DNA of 64,000 bases, taken from positions 9,320,001-9,384,000 of the forward strand of contig OW028577.1 of NCBI GenBank assembly GCA_932294295.1, written 5' to 3'. Below, piece by piece: positions 1 through 13,400 of this stretch. Under the pieces are notes generated by a model. That model did no database searches, was not told the origin of the DNA, and saw only the letters and a list, made by a program, of their open reading frames with translations. Made by a program: the position numbers and the translations under genes. The DNA comes from Alitta virens. Taxonomy: Eukaryota; Annelida; Polychaeta; Phyllodocida; Nereididae. Each line of letters begins with the position of its first letter. Positions within the stretch are counted from its first letter, which is position 1.

Positions 1-368
1 CAGGCTAAGTCATTCAACGAGACAACATTAATGATTAGGAAACCTGCACTTGAAATTATGGATTGCATTAGAAACACTGACTTCTCTCATCCCACAATTA
101 GATATCTTCTTTGTATCCTTGAATAACCAGATGAAGAATATTTCAATGAGGGTGCATGATAATAATACTGTACTGCAAAGAGTATGATATTTGAGTATGA
201 TTAAAGATAACACATGATGCTGTCTCTGTGAGATACATCAAACTCAGTTAATCTTGATGTAACATTGAATGGCAGCATTATCAGAATATAGATACAATAA
301 TGCCATTTCATATGGACAAATGATTTCAATGTACATTGTACAAGAACTCCTTAACCCGTGTATTAAAG

Positions 369-3300
369 ATGGCAGAACTGGTGCTGGAAAAACATGCTCT
401 CTACTTCATTTGATGCATTTCTGTGGCAAACAGGAATGGCTGGTCATTTATGTCCCATGGTGTAAGTGCTATAATTTGTGCAAAATTCCTCGTGAAAGAC
501 CAGTTTAAAGATTAAAGTTGTGCTTAATATATATTTTTTATTTTGTCTCTTCATCAGGCACTACATTCGTACGGCATTGGCGTGATTACCAAGCATCTAC
601 TTTCAAACCAGGCAGAATAGATCTTCCTTTGGACTCAGCCTTGTGGTTAAGCCAGTTTAAAGCCACTAACAGTGCAATTTTAACATCTTTAAATGTAAGT
701 ACTGTGTATTGCATTTGTATCTAAATCAATGCATAATGCCATCTTAACTATGTGCAAGATTATAAATTTGTTATTTGTCATTTTTAGCCAGTCACCCAAC
801 ACAGTTATGTATGGAACAAAAGGGAAACTTCTGAAGTTGGGACTCCTTGGCTTGAAATTATTGAATTTGTAAGTTCTATATTTGTGTGTGTGTTTTGTAA
901 TGAAAAACAGGTGTGGAATGGTGAGATAAACCAGCTACCTTGCAGAACTAAACTTTTCTTTAGTTGTCTGTTGATACAATGCTAGGCAGTTGACCATGAT
1001 ATTTAATGGCTTCCAATTGAACTTGACTGAAAACTGATTTATTTTTGCAGGGCTTAGCTCGAGTGAAGTATGCCAATGATGTTATTGGGGTGCTGGTGAA
1101 TGAGATAAAGGAACAAGCTTCCCAAGGAAGGTTGGTAAAATTACTCGTTTGCAGCCGGGAATGTTTCAAGTTCTGATACTCTCAGTTCTATAGGTTCATT
1201 AACTAGATGATTGTAGCTGCTCTGTAGACGGAACTGTTTATTGGTTGAATTAAGCATACATATTTAATTAAATATGTGGATTTGATTTTATAGGATATGA
1301 CATTGTCCTTATTGTTTTCAGGTTTAAGACTTTAGTTACAATGGATGGCATTAATGGATTTTGGGCTCCCTTTTCAACTATAAAAGTGGAAGAGGACAGA
1401 TCCAAAAAGGTACTGCTCTTATTTTTTGCAATGTGAAATGAAGAGTAGTGAAGTTAGGGCTGTTCCATTTAAAAGTATGGGGTGGGGGTGGACGGGAAGG
1501 TTTTTGAAAATTTTCCAGTTGACCCCCAAACCACACTTTTAAATGGAACAGCCCCCCCTTTTTTAATTTTTTTTAAAATTTCTTTATTTCATCAAAAGTA
1601 AACATGAAATGATCCTACATCTACGAGACATTAAACCCTAACCTTGGATGAACTAGAGAAGGATTGGACACTTTGGAAAGTAATAAAACAATATTCATTA
1701 TTAGATGATTTAAGAAGAGTCAAATTCGCCCAGAGCTGGCCCAAGGGACCCCTGCTGCTTCCTTAAATACATAAATTCTTTGATGTTCACACTGCGCTTC
1801 AGTGAGCACCCCTCATCAATGATGCCCTGCATCAGCAGCAATTAACTCCCTAAATTCCAAAAGTCAAAGTTTTTGTTTCTTGTTGTACATCTTATACATT
1901 ACTCTCGTTGAATTCCGCATGATCAAAGGATTCTAAAACTATTTTTACCGAATTTCTAGGCCTAATAGTAAGAAAGTTATTTTTGTCAAATATTTGTCAG
2001 TTTTCAAGTACTCTCTTGTAAAATATCTTATCTTAATCTCGCAATAACTTAAGAAGCCGTAAAGAGCCATAGATGAAGCCATATTCTTCTTGAAGCTGAA
2101 CACCTTGTCTGCATGGTGGTTATTATGTCTAATTTGTCGAAAGTTGTCGAACGGAGATACAGACCCTTAAAGATGCCTAACTTTCACTATATGTGCATCT
2201 TTTTCTTTATTAAATTATTATCCCAGATATGCAGATGCCTTTATATAAACACAGTTTTAAATTCTGAAATGAATTAAGTCAAAATGTCAAAGTTATACTA
2301 GGAATAACGTGAAGATATGCATTTCAGTCTAAATGAATACATATTTTAATCCTTTCCCTTTGTTTCCCAGTGGAATCAGTGAGGGGGAGTTGTAAAACTT
2401 GGCTCATATAACAGCATCATCAATTGGTCATTAGGACGGTGGCGAAACGCAGTGTGAACCTTTGAAGTATGGAAGTGTCCAATCCTTCTCTAGTTCATCC
2501 AAGCCCTAACTTAGGGCTTGTTGGTCTCAGGAACTGCACACTAGTAACAACAGGCAGACAGTCAAAGAACAATTTATGAATAGTTAACAGTAAATAAAAA
2601 AGAATAATGCTACCACATATATATATATGATAAGAATAAACTTCATCACATTGAAAAAAAAAAAAAACACAACGCCTCTAGGGTAGAGAAATGCAGAATT
2701 AGTCCGGTACACAAACAACAAAAATCGATATGAAGCATATATCAACAAAATTGAGCTGCATCAAATGACAAACTATATTGGAACTGTTTCAGTGTTGTTA
2801 ATCACTGTTAAATTGCGTCACAGTTAAGCTGATGATGCACGGCCGTTTTTTTGGCCTTTTGACGGTAACGAGCCAGTGCAGCTGTGCCGTTATTTTAGGC
2901 TATTTAACCTGGGTATCATTGACAGACACAGTGCAGGGATGTCGCTGTAGTAGCAGTTGTATATAGTAAAACGCCCAAAGTGACGTTCCTCTACGCTTGA
3001 GGCATTGCGTTTGTACAGTGTGTTTATAAAAATAAATGTATAATGTCTCTGTGGTACTGGGTTTGAAGCTTAGTCAGCTTATATGACCAGCTGCCAGAGG
3101 CGTAATGATGAGATCAGATGATAAGACTTGGGAGTCCACACCATGTTACACATTTTAATACCCCAACATTTATGTACTTTGTAGCATCCACCAGGTGACA
3201 TTTCACTGGTCTGTCACATGAAGAAACTTCTGCAGAATGATTGGGTAAGTCTTGGTAAAAACAAGTGGGGGGGAATTATATCGCATATTCAGTCAATATT

Positions 3301-6300
3301 ATTTTGCAGGTGGGGGTGAGTCCTTAAAGTATTTGGTAGGAAAAAAGGGATAAAGGTTCTGTCAGAGAAATGTATTTATGTAAACTAGGTACAGTATGTG
3401 TGCGCTGGTGCACAACTTGAAATTGACCAACTAACCGAGTGTTTCCCTAATGGATTCTGGTCAAAAAATTCCCACCTGCCTGTAGTTTCAGCTACTTTAA
3501 TTTTCTGATCTAGGTTCTTATTTATTATGCTATTTGTTACAGCTAATTTCTATTTGTAGTTCAATGTATGACTATTTAAAATCGCTGTTTTATCTCCTCA
3601 GAATGGTGGAGCCTGTGTTGCCAGCGTCGATGTAAATGCAGGAGATCTAGCCAGGCAAGATTCTTATCTGCCTCGATATTTACTTGGAAAAGAGGTGCGA
3701 CAATTTGTTACTTTTTCTAAATCTGTCGAAAGTATATTGTATTATAGTCAAAATTATATTAATTTAGATGGACTGTTTATACTTGTAAGCAATGAATAAT
3801 TTTGTTGTGCATCACCCGATCAATCCTCTCTGTAGCTAGATACATAAATTATGCATACAGCAAAACAACCTAATTAAGTGATGATTTAAAGCTGCATGGT
3901 CGCAATGTACTTCAATGATAATGTTAGGAGTGTGAAAAGTGACCCATTTTAAAGATTATCAGGGAAAGGAATGTCCTATATTTCCCTAAAATTTCCAATT
4001 TTTCCTATAAAATCAAAAAAACCTATATTTCCTATTTTTTGGTACATCATGAACAGATAATTTGCAGTTGAGCTTAATTTTTCTGACAACCTGGCAGTTT
4101 GTGTCCAATAAATGCTTATTCAACCTGGCAGCTCCGGGATTCCATAGAATATGGGCTCATCACCAATTTTGAACCACAAGATGAGCTTATAATTGCTCGG
4201 TCCTTCAGCCTTGTCAGGTCGGAATCGCATTTATTGAACTCATAAACTTGTATATTTAACAGCCTTTACTCTTAGCAATTAAGGTGGGTGTCTGTCCATT
4301 ATTTGTTCAGAATATATCATTTTGGAGCTATGCAGGTGTCACTGGACAGATATTATTGATCAGTTCATAAAAGTCTGACAGGTGAACTAGTTTTTCGTCA
4401 AGGATTGCCAATATATATTCCTGTATATTTGGTTATATTTCCTATAAAACTCCTATATTTCTACAAAAATATTCCTATTCAAACTCCTATATAATCAATC
4501 CTGTTCATTCCCATCCCTGGATTATTTTTGTAAAAATTGGTTAATCCAAGCATGGATGTTCCTCAAGGACTTGCAAATAAGGAGGTTGTATTACAGTATT
4601 ATGCCATTTGTTACATTTTATTTTGCAGGGTTTCGACCATTTGGAACCTTTCATCCCTATTCACGTACCAGACTATACAGAGAAAGAGGTGAACAGCTGC
4701 TTAGACTATTACTTAGAAAGGAAATGGCTACAGAATCCACATGGTAAGAGTTATGAATAGTGAAAACTATGAGCTTGAAATAATAGATAGCTGCAACTAA
4801 GAATTGTAATTGATAACTCCAAAGGGAGGTAACCTTTTCTTCTCCACACTGATTAGTTCCCACAATGTTTTTCTATGAGCTTCATTTGTGATTAACCCCC
4901 AGCAACTGTGTATGTATAAAACAACCCCAAGGTCACATGACTTGATTCTCCAATCAGGCTGACCCCTGGCTAACCTCATTCTCTATCACAGCATCCGAGC
5001 ATATACCAACTCCTCAGGTTTGTTCTACATTATCACAATATACTCACTATAAATATTTTTTCACCACAACCCCACATGCCTCCTTTATTTCAAAATAAAC
5101 TATTATTATTCATCATAGCAATACTCATCGTATTATCATAGCAATGTTCATTGTCCATGCAATGATTTATTAACAATATATTCTTCAGAATTTATATAAA
5201 ATTATAGCAAACTATTGTAGTAAACTCAAGTAACTTGCCAGGCCTGTTCCATTTAAAAGTGTGGGGTGAGGGTGGCCAGGAAAATTTTCAGACAACCCGT
5301 CACCCCCACTTTTTATATCTGGCATCTAGACCTATGACACAATAGATCAATGACTGATATGGTTTGTAACAATGCAAGATGTATATTACGTAGACTAACT
5401 TTGGTGGGTGAAAGATATTAGGCCAAGGACCCAGGCGGGGTAGTCTTGCAGACGTTTTGATTTGATTGGTTGTCCAGTCGGGGGCTCTTCACTTATTTTA
5501 ATGTATTCGACCCAGAAATGCTCACGCACAACTAACCTAGGCAGTATTCACCTTAAGTTTTAGATAATTTTGGGAACTTCCAAAGTTTATAAATTAAAGT
5601 TTTAGGCATAATTGAACTTGTAACTATGGAGTATTTATTCGCTCTTTCAGTGCTCAGGCGAGCTATTTATAGAACATAGAGGCCTACGCTTCCAAAAAAT
5701 ATATACTGGCTTCACGAGCAGTTGTGATGGCAGAGTGGATAGAGCGTAAGTCTGCTGAGTGTAGTGACATTGGCTCGAATCCAGCTCAGAGAACTTTTTT
5801 TTTTTTTTTCCTTTCATCTAATTGACAATACACATTTACTGCTATCACACATTGCCAGATATCTTCTGTAAGTCAAATTTCAAATTCTGATTGACTCTGC
5901 CAAAATTTTGCTGCTAACTTCACTAAGTCATACATTCATGACTAACTGCTGCTTGTTGCAAAATATGCTGCTTCCGACCCAGAAGCTGACTAAATGCTTT
6001 ACAGTTCTATGAAAGACATACGAACAAGTTTTAAAAATGATAACCTATGGGTGTAAAAATGTACCTGATCTGATTTCCTACAAACTTCTGTTCATCAATA
6101 TATGGAAATGTGAAATTATGATCAGGGTGAGGTAATCTGCCTTTGTCTATTGCAAACTACAGTCCTTTTCATCACATTCAGTGTAGTGGCTTATCCAGAA
6201 AATACATTTATTTCAGCCTTTTTTGTGGCTGAGTTAAATTTCAAATATGACTTGAATTTTGGTGCTTATCATAATAAATGTATGTGGTGGCTTGACTTGA

Positions 6301-8422
6301 ACAAAATATCACTAACTTTTGCGGCTAAATGCTGCTTATGGGTCCACCCAAAATACATCGCAGTTTTTCGGTTGTTGATTAGTATGTGCTTACATATTGC
6401 TCTTTCACAGCCTGCTATTGATTTTAGACTTGATTCCACTGCTTGTCTCACACAATCCCATTTTTAGGCCGACCTCGTGTGCAAGCTTCTCACAGCGCCT
6501 CCTCTCCTGTCGTCATTTCAAGAGCACTCGGACTTGCACTCCCCCTTGTGAGCAAGTTGCCTGGTGTGTTGACTGGAATGCGGGTTCTGTTCCCAATTTG
6601 CAACCAGCCGGCCAAACTGGTGGGAAATACCACAATTTGGATCCCACTCAAAGCGTCCCTGCTGCTGTGGGCAGCTTTGCACATCCCATGTGCATCTAGT
6701 TGAATTTCCCGTGACTGTGTTTAATTGAATCAAAATCATTCCCTACCAAATTCAAGAACAACTCAAATCTCACCACAGGTCTGCCCTGACAAGCAAAAAT
6801 AAAAAAATTACCAATTAACTGATATTGTTTTATTAAATTTATATATGATACGTGATGTTAAAAAAACAATAATTGGGATTAAATTAATTAATGATAAAAA
6901 GGAATTTCCAAACTTCATAATATATGAAAAAATGTTTGACCTAAATTGGCAGAGAATACCAATTAAGTAACTGTATAGTTTGAATAACCAATTAACTAAT
7001 CCAATTAATGGCTCAGATTGGAGTACTGCTCCATTGCCTCCCTGCCCATTCACAACAGAAACCCCACCTCCTCAATTCAGTGCCGATAGGCTCTAGTTGT
7101 TTGCTGCGGGTTACTAGGTTTCAAGTGAAGTGAAAACATTTGCCTGATTACCCTGCATTTCTGTGGATTTTTTTCACCTAGCCCTCAGGTCAGCTAATGC
7201 AAGCAACTGCTTAAGTTTTTCAAAACACTCAACCTTCATTTCAGCTGCCAAGCTGCTAACAGCACCCTCCCCTCCTACCATCATTTCATCACTACAGGCA
7301 CACCAAAATATTTTCAGCAAATTTGCATGTGGTCAGAGCTGTCAAACAAGTACATGTAACAGCAATTAGATGGGCTTGTCCTACATGGACAGCTTATGAT
7401 ATTCACTCTTGAAGGAGTGTGAAAATGTTTACCATGTTCAGAACAACTTTTAATTGCCTCAATTATTCTCTGCAATCAGATTATTTTGTCAACAAAACCC
7501 ACGTGTTTATGACCATTGTAACGCCAACTAACGGTATTTTACTGTTTCAGTTGGCCAGACAGGGATTTGTAAAGAGATTTCACTATGGAGATTAACCCCT
7601 TTACTCATGTATCAATGCTTACACCAGTTTCACTGCCATAACTCTTACAGCAGTTTTCAAGGGAGCTTCGCTGACTGGACCATCAGAAAACCATTTAGAG
7701 ACAGTTGAAGTTCGATTAGAAGAGGGTGAAACCACAAGTCCAACATATATGATGTCGTTAACCGACATATAGTGCAGTTACTGTGGTCATCTGGTCTAGG
7801 AGAATATGAAAACAGCATTCAATTTGGGCCATTTAGGGTTGTGGGATAAACACGTTCCAAATCGGGATAAAAATGAGGTTCCTAACGTCAATTTAATGAC
7901 ATTAACATTGCCTTATCTACTTTTTGATCTGTCTCCAAATGTTGTTCTGAAGATTCAGTTAGCGATGCCCCCTCGAAAACTGCTGTATTCAGTCACTGTA
8001 ATGTATCATTTTAATGCCATTGCATCAAAAGAGTAGAATGGCTCTTTCAGACTGTAGTTAGAGGACACTGGGCAGCTGTTAGCTATAAGAATGACCCAGG
8101 AACAATATGTGGTGAAATCGCTCATGGCCAATCGGGTGACGCAAGGGTTAAGTGCACCCCGACTTATATATATCTTTTAACCATATAAAAATTTAGCCAT
8201 GATGGCACATAACCATTATGAAGACAAAAACATTTTCCCCCTGTCTAATAGCATCTAATGCCTTGCACAAGAAACATTGCTACATTTGGTTCAATTGTAT
8301 TTATATAAATAGAATTGTTTGTTTTCTGTGTTTCAGCATCTACTGAAGAAGGAAGACGAGAGATCACAGCATTAAGTAATAACAATCCTAGAGAATTGTT
8401 CAATACATGTAAAGCTTGGTAA
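369..8422 (+). CDS. DAP3: DAP3 / mitochondrial ribosomal protein mS29, 3' part (5' exons outside the window)
   Basis: GTP-binding protein of the small mitochondrial ribosomal subunit, also known as death-associated protein 3. Nine exons were traced: 369-461, 558-694, 788-868, 1051-1130, 1322-1409, 3185-3244, 3602-3694, 4629-4743 and 8337-8422 (stop TAA). All have AG/GT borders and compatible phases, giving 277 codons after the first split codon. The Walker A motif GRTGAGKT is in the first exon, followed by HFCGKQEWL, YVWNKRE, VTMDGINGFW and LLGKEGF..LEPFIPI, in the order known for the family. The 60-bp exon at 3185-3244 has no ORF of useful length and was found because the family needs a PxxLxLVxxxxKxxxNDW stretch there. 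Roughly the first 120 residues, including the mitochondrial targeting peptide, must lie upstream of the window. Exon identity is firm; the acceptor of the first listed exon is the least certain. Confidence 0.95.
1457..1555. mobile_element. Short foldback MITE in a DAP3 intron
   Basis: About 99 bp bounded by inverted copies of GGGCTGTTCCATTTAAAAGT, with a purine/pyrimidine-rich middle. A decayed relative lies at about 5241-5312 in another intron of the same gene, which supports a dispersed family. No coding capacity. Confidence 0.7.
1634..2515. mobile_element. Non-autonomous element with long inverted ends, DAP3 intron
   Basis: The left end (about 1634-1677) carries CCCTAACCTTGGATGAAC followed by TAGAGAAGGATTGGACACTT. 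The right end (about 2466-2512) carries the reverse complement. Inner matches such as TTCACACTGCG also pair, offset by about 100 bp of extra sequence in the left arm. There is no ORF in between. The superfamily is not recognised. Confidence 0.65.
3960..4519. mobile_element. hAT-like MITE in a DAP3 intron
   Basis: Begins CAGGGAAAGGAATG and ends with the reverse complement of CAGGGATGGGAATG, a typical hAT-style terminus. GATTAT occurs directly outside both ends (3954-3959 and 4520-4525), a possible target duplication, although hAT normally makes 8 bp. The interior is low complexity with repeated TCCTATATTTCC blocks. Non-coding. Confidence 0.6.
5241..5312. repeat. Decayed second copy of the 1457-1555 MITE
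   Basis: Shares CTGTTCCATTTAAAAGTGTGGGG and the following GGTGG..GAAAATTTTC core with 1457-1555, but the right-hand inverted end has eroded. Confidence 0.55.
5719..5809 (+). repeat. tRNA-Ser(GCT)-like SINE head with Pol III boxes
   Basis: A box TGGCAGAGTGG (5728-5738), CTGCT around a would-be GCT anticodon, B box GGCTCGAATCC (5772-5782) and a run of 15 T (5795-5809). The order and spacing follow a serine tRNA, but the stems are poorly paired, so this is a tRNA-derived SINE or tRNA pseudogene rather than a working tRNA. It lies in the last DAP3 intron. Confidence 0.6.
6443..6739. other. Unidentified GC-richer, coding-like block in the last DAP3 intron
   Basis: Reading frames stay open on both strands for about 220-300 bp inside otherwise AT-rich intron, and the base composition changes abruptly. 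The minus-strand frames (6490-6684, 6518-6739) look somewhat protein-like, but I recognise no family. A similar, weaker coding-like tract is at 7163-7369, and about 7540-8040 also looks like repeat-derived sequence. A transposase relic is possible. The rest of the intron shows nothing clear. Confidence 0.3.
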
Positions 8423-8457
8423 TCATAGATGAATGAGTGATTGTGTGGTTTGTATAC

Positions 8458-8463
8458 AATAAA
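8458..8463 (+). terminator. DAP3 poly(A) signal AATAAA
   Basis: Canonical AATAAA hexamer 36 nt after the DAP3 stop codon, implying a 3'UTR of about 60 nt. Inferred from position only. Confidence 0.6.
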
Positions 8464-10073
8464 TTTCAGTTAATGTTAATACCATGTAGAGCATTGTTTA
8501 TTATATTTTGCAATGTGTGACTACAATTAACCTTGGAGCTCCTTGGTTAGTATTTCTCATTGATGGCCATGATGCCTACCTGACTCGTGATATTACAAGG
8601 GGTCCTTTTATGTCTAAGTGCTGTTTTGAAGAATGTAAAAGTGATGTGAGCATTTTTGACATTGATCACTTCGAATGTTTCTCATCAGAGAAATTTTGGT
8701 GACTGGCATCATCCAGCATGCATTGAGTAAATGCTTAGTATAGCAGTGGTGTTTAACACTTGATGGTTCAGAAACCAAATTTGAAGCAAATCCGCCTGAA
8801 GTTATAGCATTTTACCCCTCATGGGGTAATTACAATTCGGCAACACAAAAAGTGTTAGAACTTCCTAACATCCTGGCGGGTAAGCAAACCAAATTCAAAG
8901 CGGATCCGATTACTCTATGGTATAACTATTAAAGAAGGTTATGTTATTGCATGCAGTGGACTTTCAGGAACATTTTAAGACCATATTTTCATTAGAAATT
9001 CTTAAGAGAACAATAATTTAAGGGGATCCTGAAGTAAAAGCAAGCCAACCAAAAATTGTTTAGGCACCTTTTTCACAAATTTTGCAATAAAAAAATTTCC
9101 AGCCATATGAATTTAATATACCATTGTACCCGACTAACTTCTTATAATAATCCATATGAGGGGGTCACCGCGCTGGTTTTCTAGAAGAACTGGCCTTTTT
9201 AACCTGAAGATGTCCCCCAGTTCGCCAGATCTAATAACAGAGCATCATTTGCTCATATATTGTTCAATGTTTTCACAAATTTAAAAGATATTGTCTTGCA
9301 AAACCATACACTTAAATTAGAGCCATTGGCCTATCATTTGGTATATTTGGCATAATTTTAGCATTAGATCAGAATGAGTGCCGTCTATTTTTAGTTGTTT
9401 TTTCTGTCATTTACTCCTGTCCTCCAGTGAAATTAAGAATATTAACCTCAGCTGGTAGCCCATGTTTGAGGCTCAATTTTGTTAAAACTATTGCACATAA
9501 GCAATTATAAAATTTCAGAAAATGTGATCAACAGCACAAATGCTAGATTTGGTAATTGTTGGTGAATAAACCGAAATAAAAATATGGAGGTTATTTTTAC
9601 CTCTGAAACTGGCTTTTAAACACGCCGCTTTAAATGTGGTCACAAAAATTAATTATTGGAGCATTTTCCGTTTAGTATAGCCAAATTCACAAGTTTTGAA
9701 CAACGGATGGCGAAGATATGCCTGGACATGTAATGCAGTTTTATGAGCATCAGTTGCTCATTACATATGTAGAGGCTTTTGATGAGTACTGAGCCACCTT
9801 AACTGCTTTTGTAGTTACATCTTCTCGTGGTCTTCGGTTGGACAATGCGAATTTCCTTATTTCAAGCACTAAACGCAAGCAATCGAAGGTGTACTTCTAC
9901 GGTAACTAAATTTCCAAATCACTACCACTTTTCTGGCAACCCTTAGATGAGGTATATGCAATACCGTATTTCATAACCGAAGTACCCCATTATACATACC
10001 TTGTATGCCATAAATTTATAACATTGTCAAAACAGTTCACAGCCGTTAATTCTTGAAACTTATTTCAGTGTTT
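8464..10073. other. DAP3-EEF2 convergent intergenic region, no gene recognised
   Basis: About 1.6 kb between two converging 3' ends. The short ORF at 8508-8702 has no recognisable features. A loose direct repeat (CAAATTTGAAGCAAATCCG near 8777 and CAAATTCAAAGCGGATCCG near 8890) is present. Otherwise I see only AT-rich unassigned sequence. Confidence 0.5.
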
Positions 10074-10079
10074 TATTTC
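10074..10079 (-). terminator. Candidate EEF2 poly(A) signal
   Basis: TTTATT on the plus strand (AATAAA on the transcript), about 325 nt past the EEF2 stop codon and the best hexamer I found downstream. Confidence 0.4.
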
Positions 10080-10404
10080 ATATATTTTTACAATTTTTTT
10101 TTCCATTTTCATAGGTTATTTTTCCACCATAAAGTAAGCACAGGTGTAATTAGATAACTCTGCATCACTTCTCTGTGATGATGCACACTAACTATAATAT
10201 AATGTAAATGCAGGTACTTCAGAGTCCTTGGTTAATCCTTGTCGGGGTCAGCTGGGCGACGAGTTTTGATGAGTTTTAATGACAAAGGCAGACTTCATGA
10301 ACATTGTTGGATTCATTGAAAGATTCTATGACATACATATAGCACATAATAAATAGATTGCAATGTAACACAGGAAACCAAAGTCTTTTAAGCACAGAAT
10401 GCAT

Positions 10405-13400
10405 CTACAATTTGTCAAGGTAGTTATCCAATGCAGGGATGCCCTCTTTAAGACCCTTGCGTTTCCTGATGTCTGCGACGACCCCGCTTGGCTTAGTTGT
10501 GGGATCGAAGGGATCTCCAGGCAAGATCTGCCAATGGTCAAATACACACTGTGGGAAAGCCTGACCCTGGGTGTTGGAACGAAGATCACCGGCGAATCCT
10601 GCAAAGATTAACGATGCACAGTCAAGTTAAATGACACACTTAAATTGTGACCACAAATCTAACTGAATAGTCACATTAAATCATCAAGGATTACAAAAAT
10701 ATATAATGCAGAACAAGACACTTACCAAAGGATTCATTTACAGGTAAGTAGGCCTTAACCATGAACATGGGTGTGCCAGCAACTTGGAACTCCTCAAACA
10801 CATGACCACGTTTCCTGTTCAATACACCGTAGATACCTCCAACAGCCTGTTCGGGACACTGGATCTCCACGAGGTACACAGGTTCAAGCAGCCTTGGTGC
10901 AGCAGTGAGGCAGCAAGCATACAACACTCTTCTTGTGGTTGGGATGATCTGGCCACCACCACGATGGATGGCATCAGCATGGAGGGTGACATCGTGGATG
11001 TCGAATCGGACTCCTCTCATGTTCTCTTCACACAGAACTCCCTAAGGAACAAGAACACAAGTTGTAAATAACTAATTACACTGGATTCAAGCTTAGTGAA
11101 TATGCAAGTCCAAATGATGTTCTGAAAGGGGCAGTATCCTTGAAATGAGTTGGCTGGCCATTCTCATATTTTGTCTTCTATAGCTAGATTACCTACCACA
11201 TACTCTGCTTTAATAAAATGAATAAACCCAATGGTATCCACATAATTTGACAATCCTTTTGACCAGACCACATGGTGACTGGCCATTGACAGTTATTCTG
11301 CTATGCTGCTATTTCACCCCAAGCTATTTATAGCACTGACCTCAAATTCCAGTAGCAAAGTTATCCTTGGTGGTTTAGTATCTATCAACCTTTTATTCTT
11401 TTTATTATATGTCTAACTTTATTTGGCCTCTCTATGTTGATGAGACATCCCCAAAAGCTCACAAACACTTGTTTATAACAAATTCCTAGTAGAAAACCTG
11501 TCCAGCTTGACCCAGATAGCAGCTGACTCAGCAACAGTAGCAAATTTGAATCCAGCATTATTTTGGACCCATGGGTCCAAAACTCTGCTGCACTAAAAAC
11601 CTTACACTACTCCATAGGTTGGTTTTCTTGCATTCTTAGTTTCATGAATTGCCAAGTTACTCTTTCTACTCTTCATTGCTGTATATATCACAAAATAGGC
11701 AAAATTTTGGGATACAGCCCCTTAAAATATCTTAGTAGAAAGATATTTCACCTCTTTTGCTGCCCACTGGAAGCCAGCAACTACACTGTCCTTGATTTCA
11801 TTCAAATACTGCACTCCCTTTGTGCAGTCAATAACGAGGTTAGCACCAGTTCCATCAGGACCAAAGCACCAGATCTTACGGGCCTCTGTGACGTCAAATT
11901 CATAGGTATCTGCCAAATAACGGGCACGCTCCTTCATCTCCTGTCTGGGGGTGACTTTTCCCTGAAACATTAGATATCCATTAGAACTGAATTTCAATCT
12001 AAACTAAAACCATATCAATCCAATTCCAGACATTCACTATACTTACATCTTCAATGTCAGTGGCGAGTTCATCAGGCAAGGGTCTGGCCCTCATGAATAA
12101 TCTGTTGTGTTTATTGGGAGACTTGGACAGGCACATTCTGTCGGATTCTTCGGCTACGGTTTCACGATATGACACAACAGGTTCAGATTTCTTGAGAGGG
12201 ATACCAGCATGGTCTTCTTCCAGATCCTTCAAGCAGATTTCCAAGTGCAATTCTCCAGCACCAGCAATGATGTGCTCTCCAGATTCCTCAATGATACACT
12301 GTACCATAGGATCAGATTTAGCCAGACGCTTCAAACCTTCTACAAGCTTGGGAAGATCAGATGGGTTCTTGCACTCAACAGCAACTCGCACAACAGGGCT
12401 GACGGAGAACTTCATCACCTTCATGTTGTGGGCATGTTCGAAGGTAGAGATGGTACCAGTCTTAACCAAGAACTGGTCAACACCAACAAGACCACAGATG
12501 TTACCGCATGGGACATCTTCAATTGGCTCAACATAACGACCCATCATGAGGATGGTTCTGAAAGTGAAAAGAAACGCCTACCAGTTAACCCTATGCTTTC
12601 CTTCAGATGACCAACACAAAATTTTGACAACCCACAAGTTAGGGGGGCTGCAGGATTTTTTATAAGCTTACCTCTGGATACTCTTCAGGTAAAGATCTTC
12701 CCTCTTTCCTGGGGTGTAGTTGGGTCCCATGATGCGCACCTTCTGTCCAGTGGCCACACATCCAGCAAATACACGTCCAAAGGCGTAGAAACGTCCCTTA
12801 TCAGTTGTGGGTACCATCTTGGAGATGTACATCATGACGGGTCCCTTGGAGTCGCAAGCCTTGACGGCAACAGCAGCCTCATCATCAAAAGGACCTTCAT
12901 AGAGCAGCTCCATTCTGTATTTCTGGGCAGTGACAGGTGATGGTAAATGGATGGCAATCATCTGAAGCAAAGCCTCACCAGCAGGCAGCCACTTTCTCAT
13001 CACGGTCTTCAACAGGGGCTTGCCAACCAATTCCTTGTCCTCGAATGTCAGCTTCACTCCAACCTTTTCAATCAGAGCCAAAGCCTCTTCCTTGGTCTTG
13101 TTCATGCAGAAATGGAAGATCTTGTAGATAGGGTCCAAGATGTACTGGGTGAAACCACGCACGAAGCCCTCGCCGCTATCCTTGGACCATTTCTTATCTT
13201 TGGGATGGTAGAACTGATCACCCCACAATCTCTTCATCAGTTTGGTTTCTTCAATCTTGAACTTTGATGCATACAACTCAGCAAACTGCTTCAAGGTGAA
13301 AGCCCAGCCGTGAAGTCCAGATCCAAAGCCTACTGTTCCCTTAGCAGGGTCAACCTAAAGAAACCCAAGTTTTCAAAATGTTATTTCACAACTTCCAAAT

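Noticed and set aside
5719..5795. Functional tRNA-Ser gene
   Set aside because: Boxes and terminator are present, but the stems are badly mismatched, so it is better read as SINE-derived.
12054..12610. Long ORFs (160 and 133 aa) on the plus strand
   Set aside because: They are antisense shadows of EEF2 exon 12047-12557, whose codon bias removes stops from other frames.
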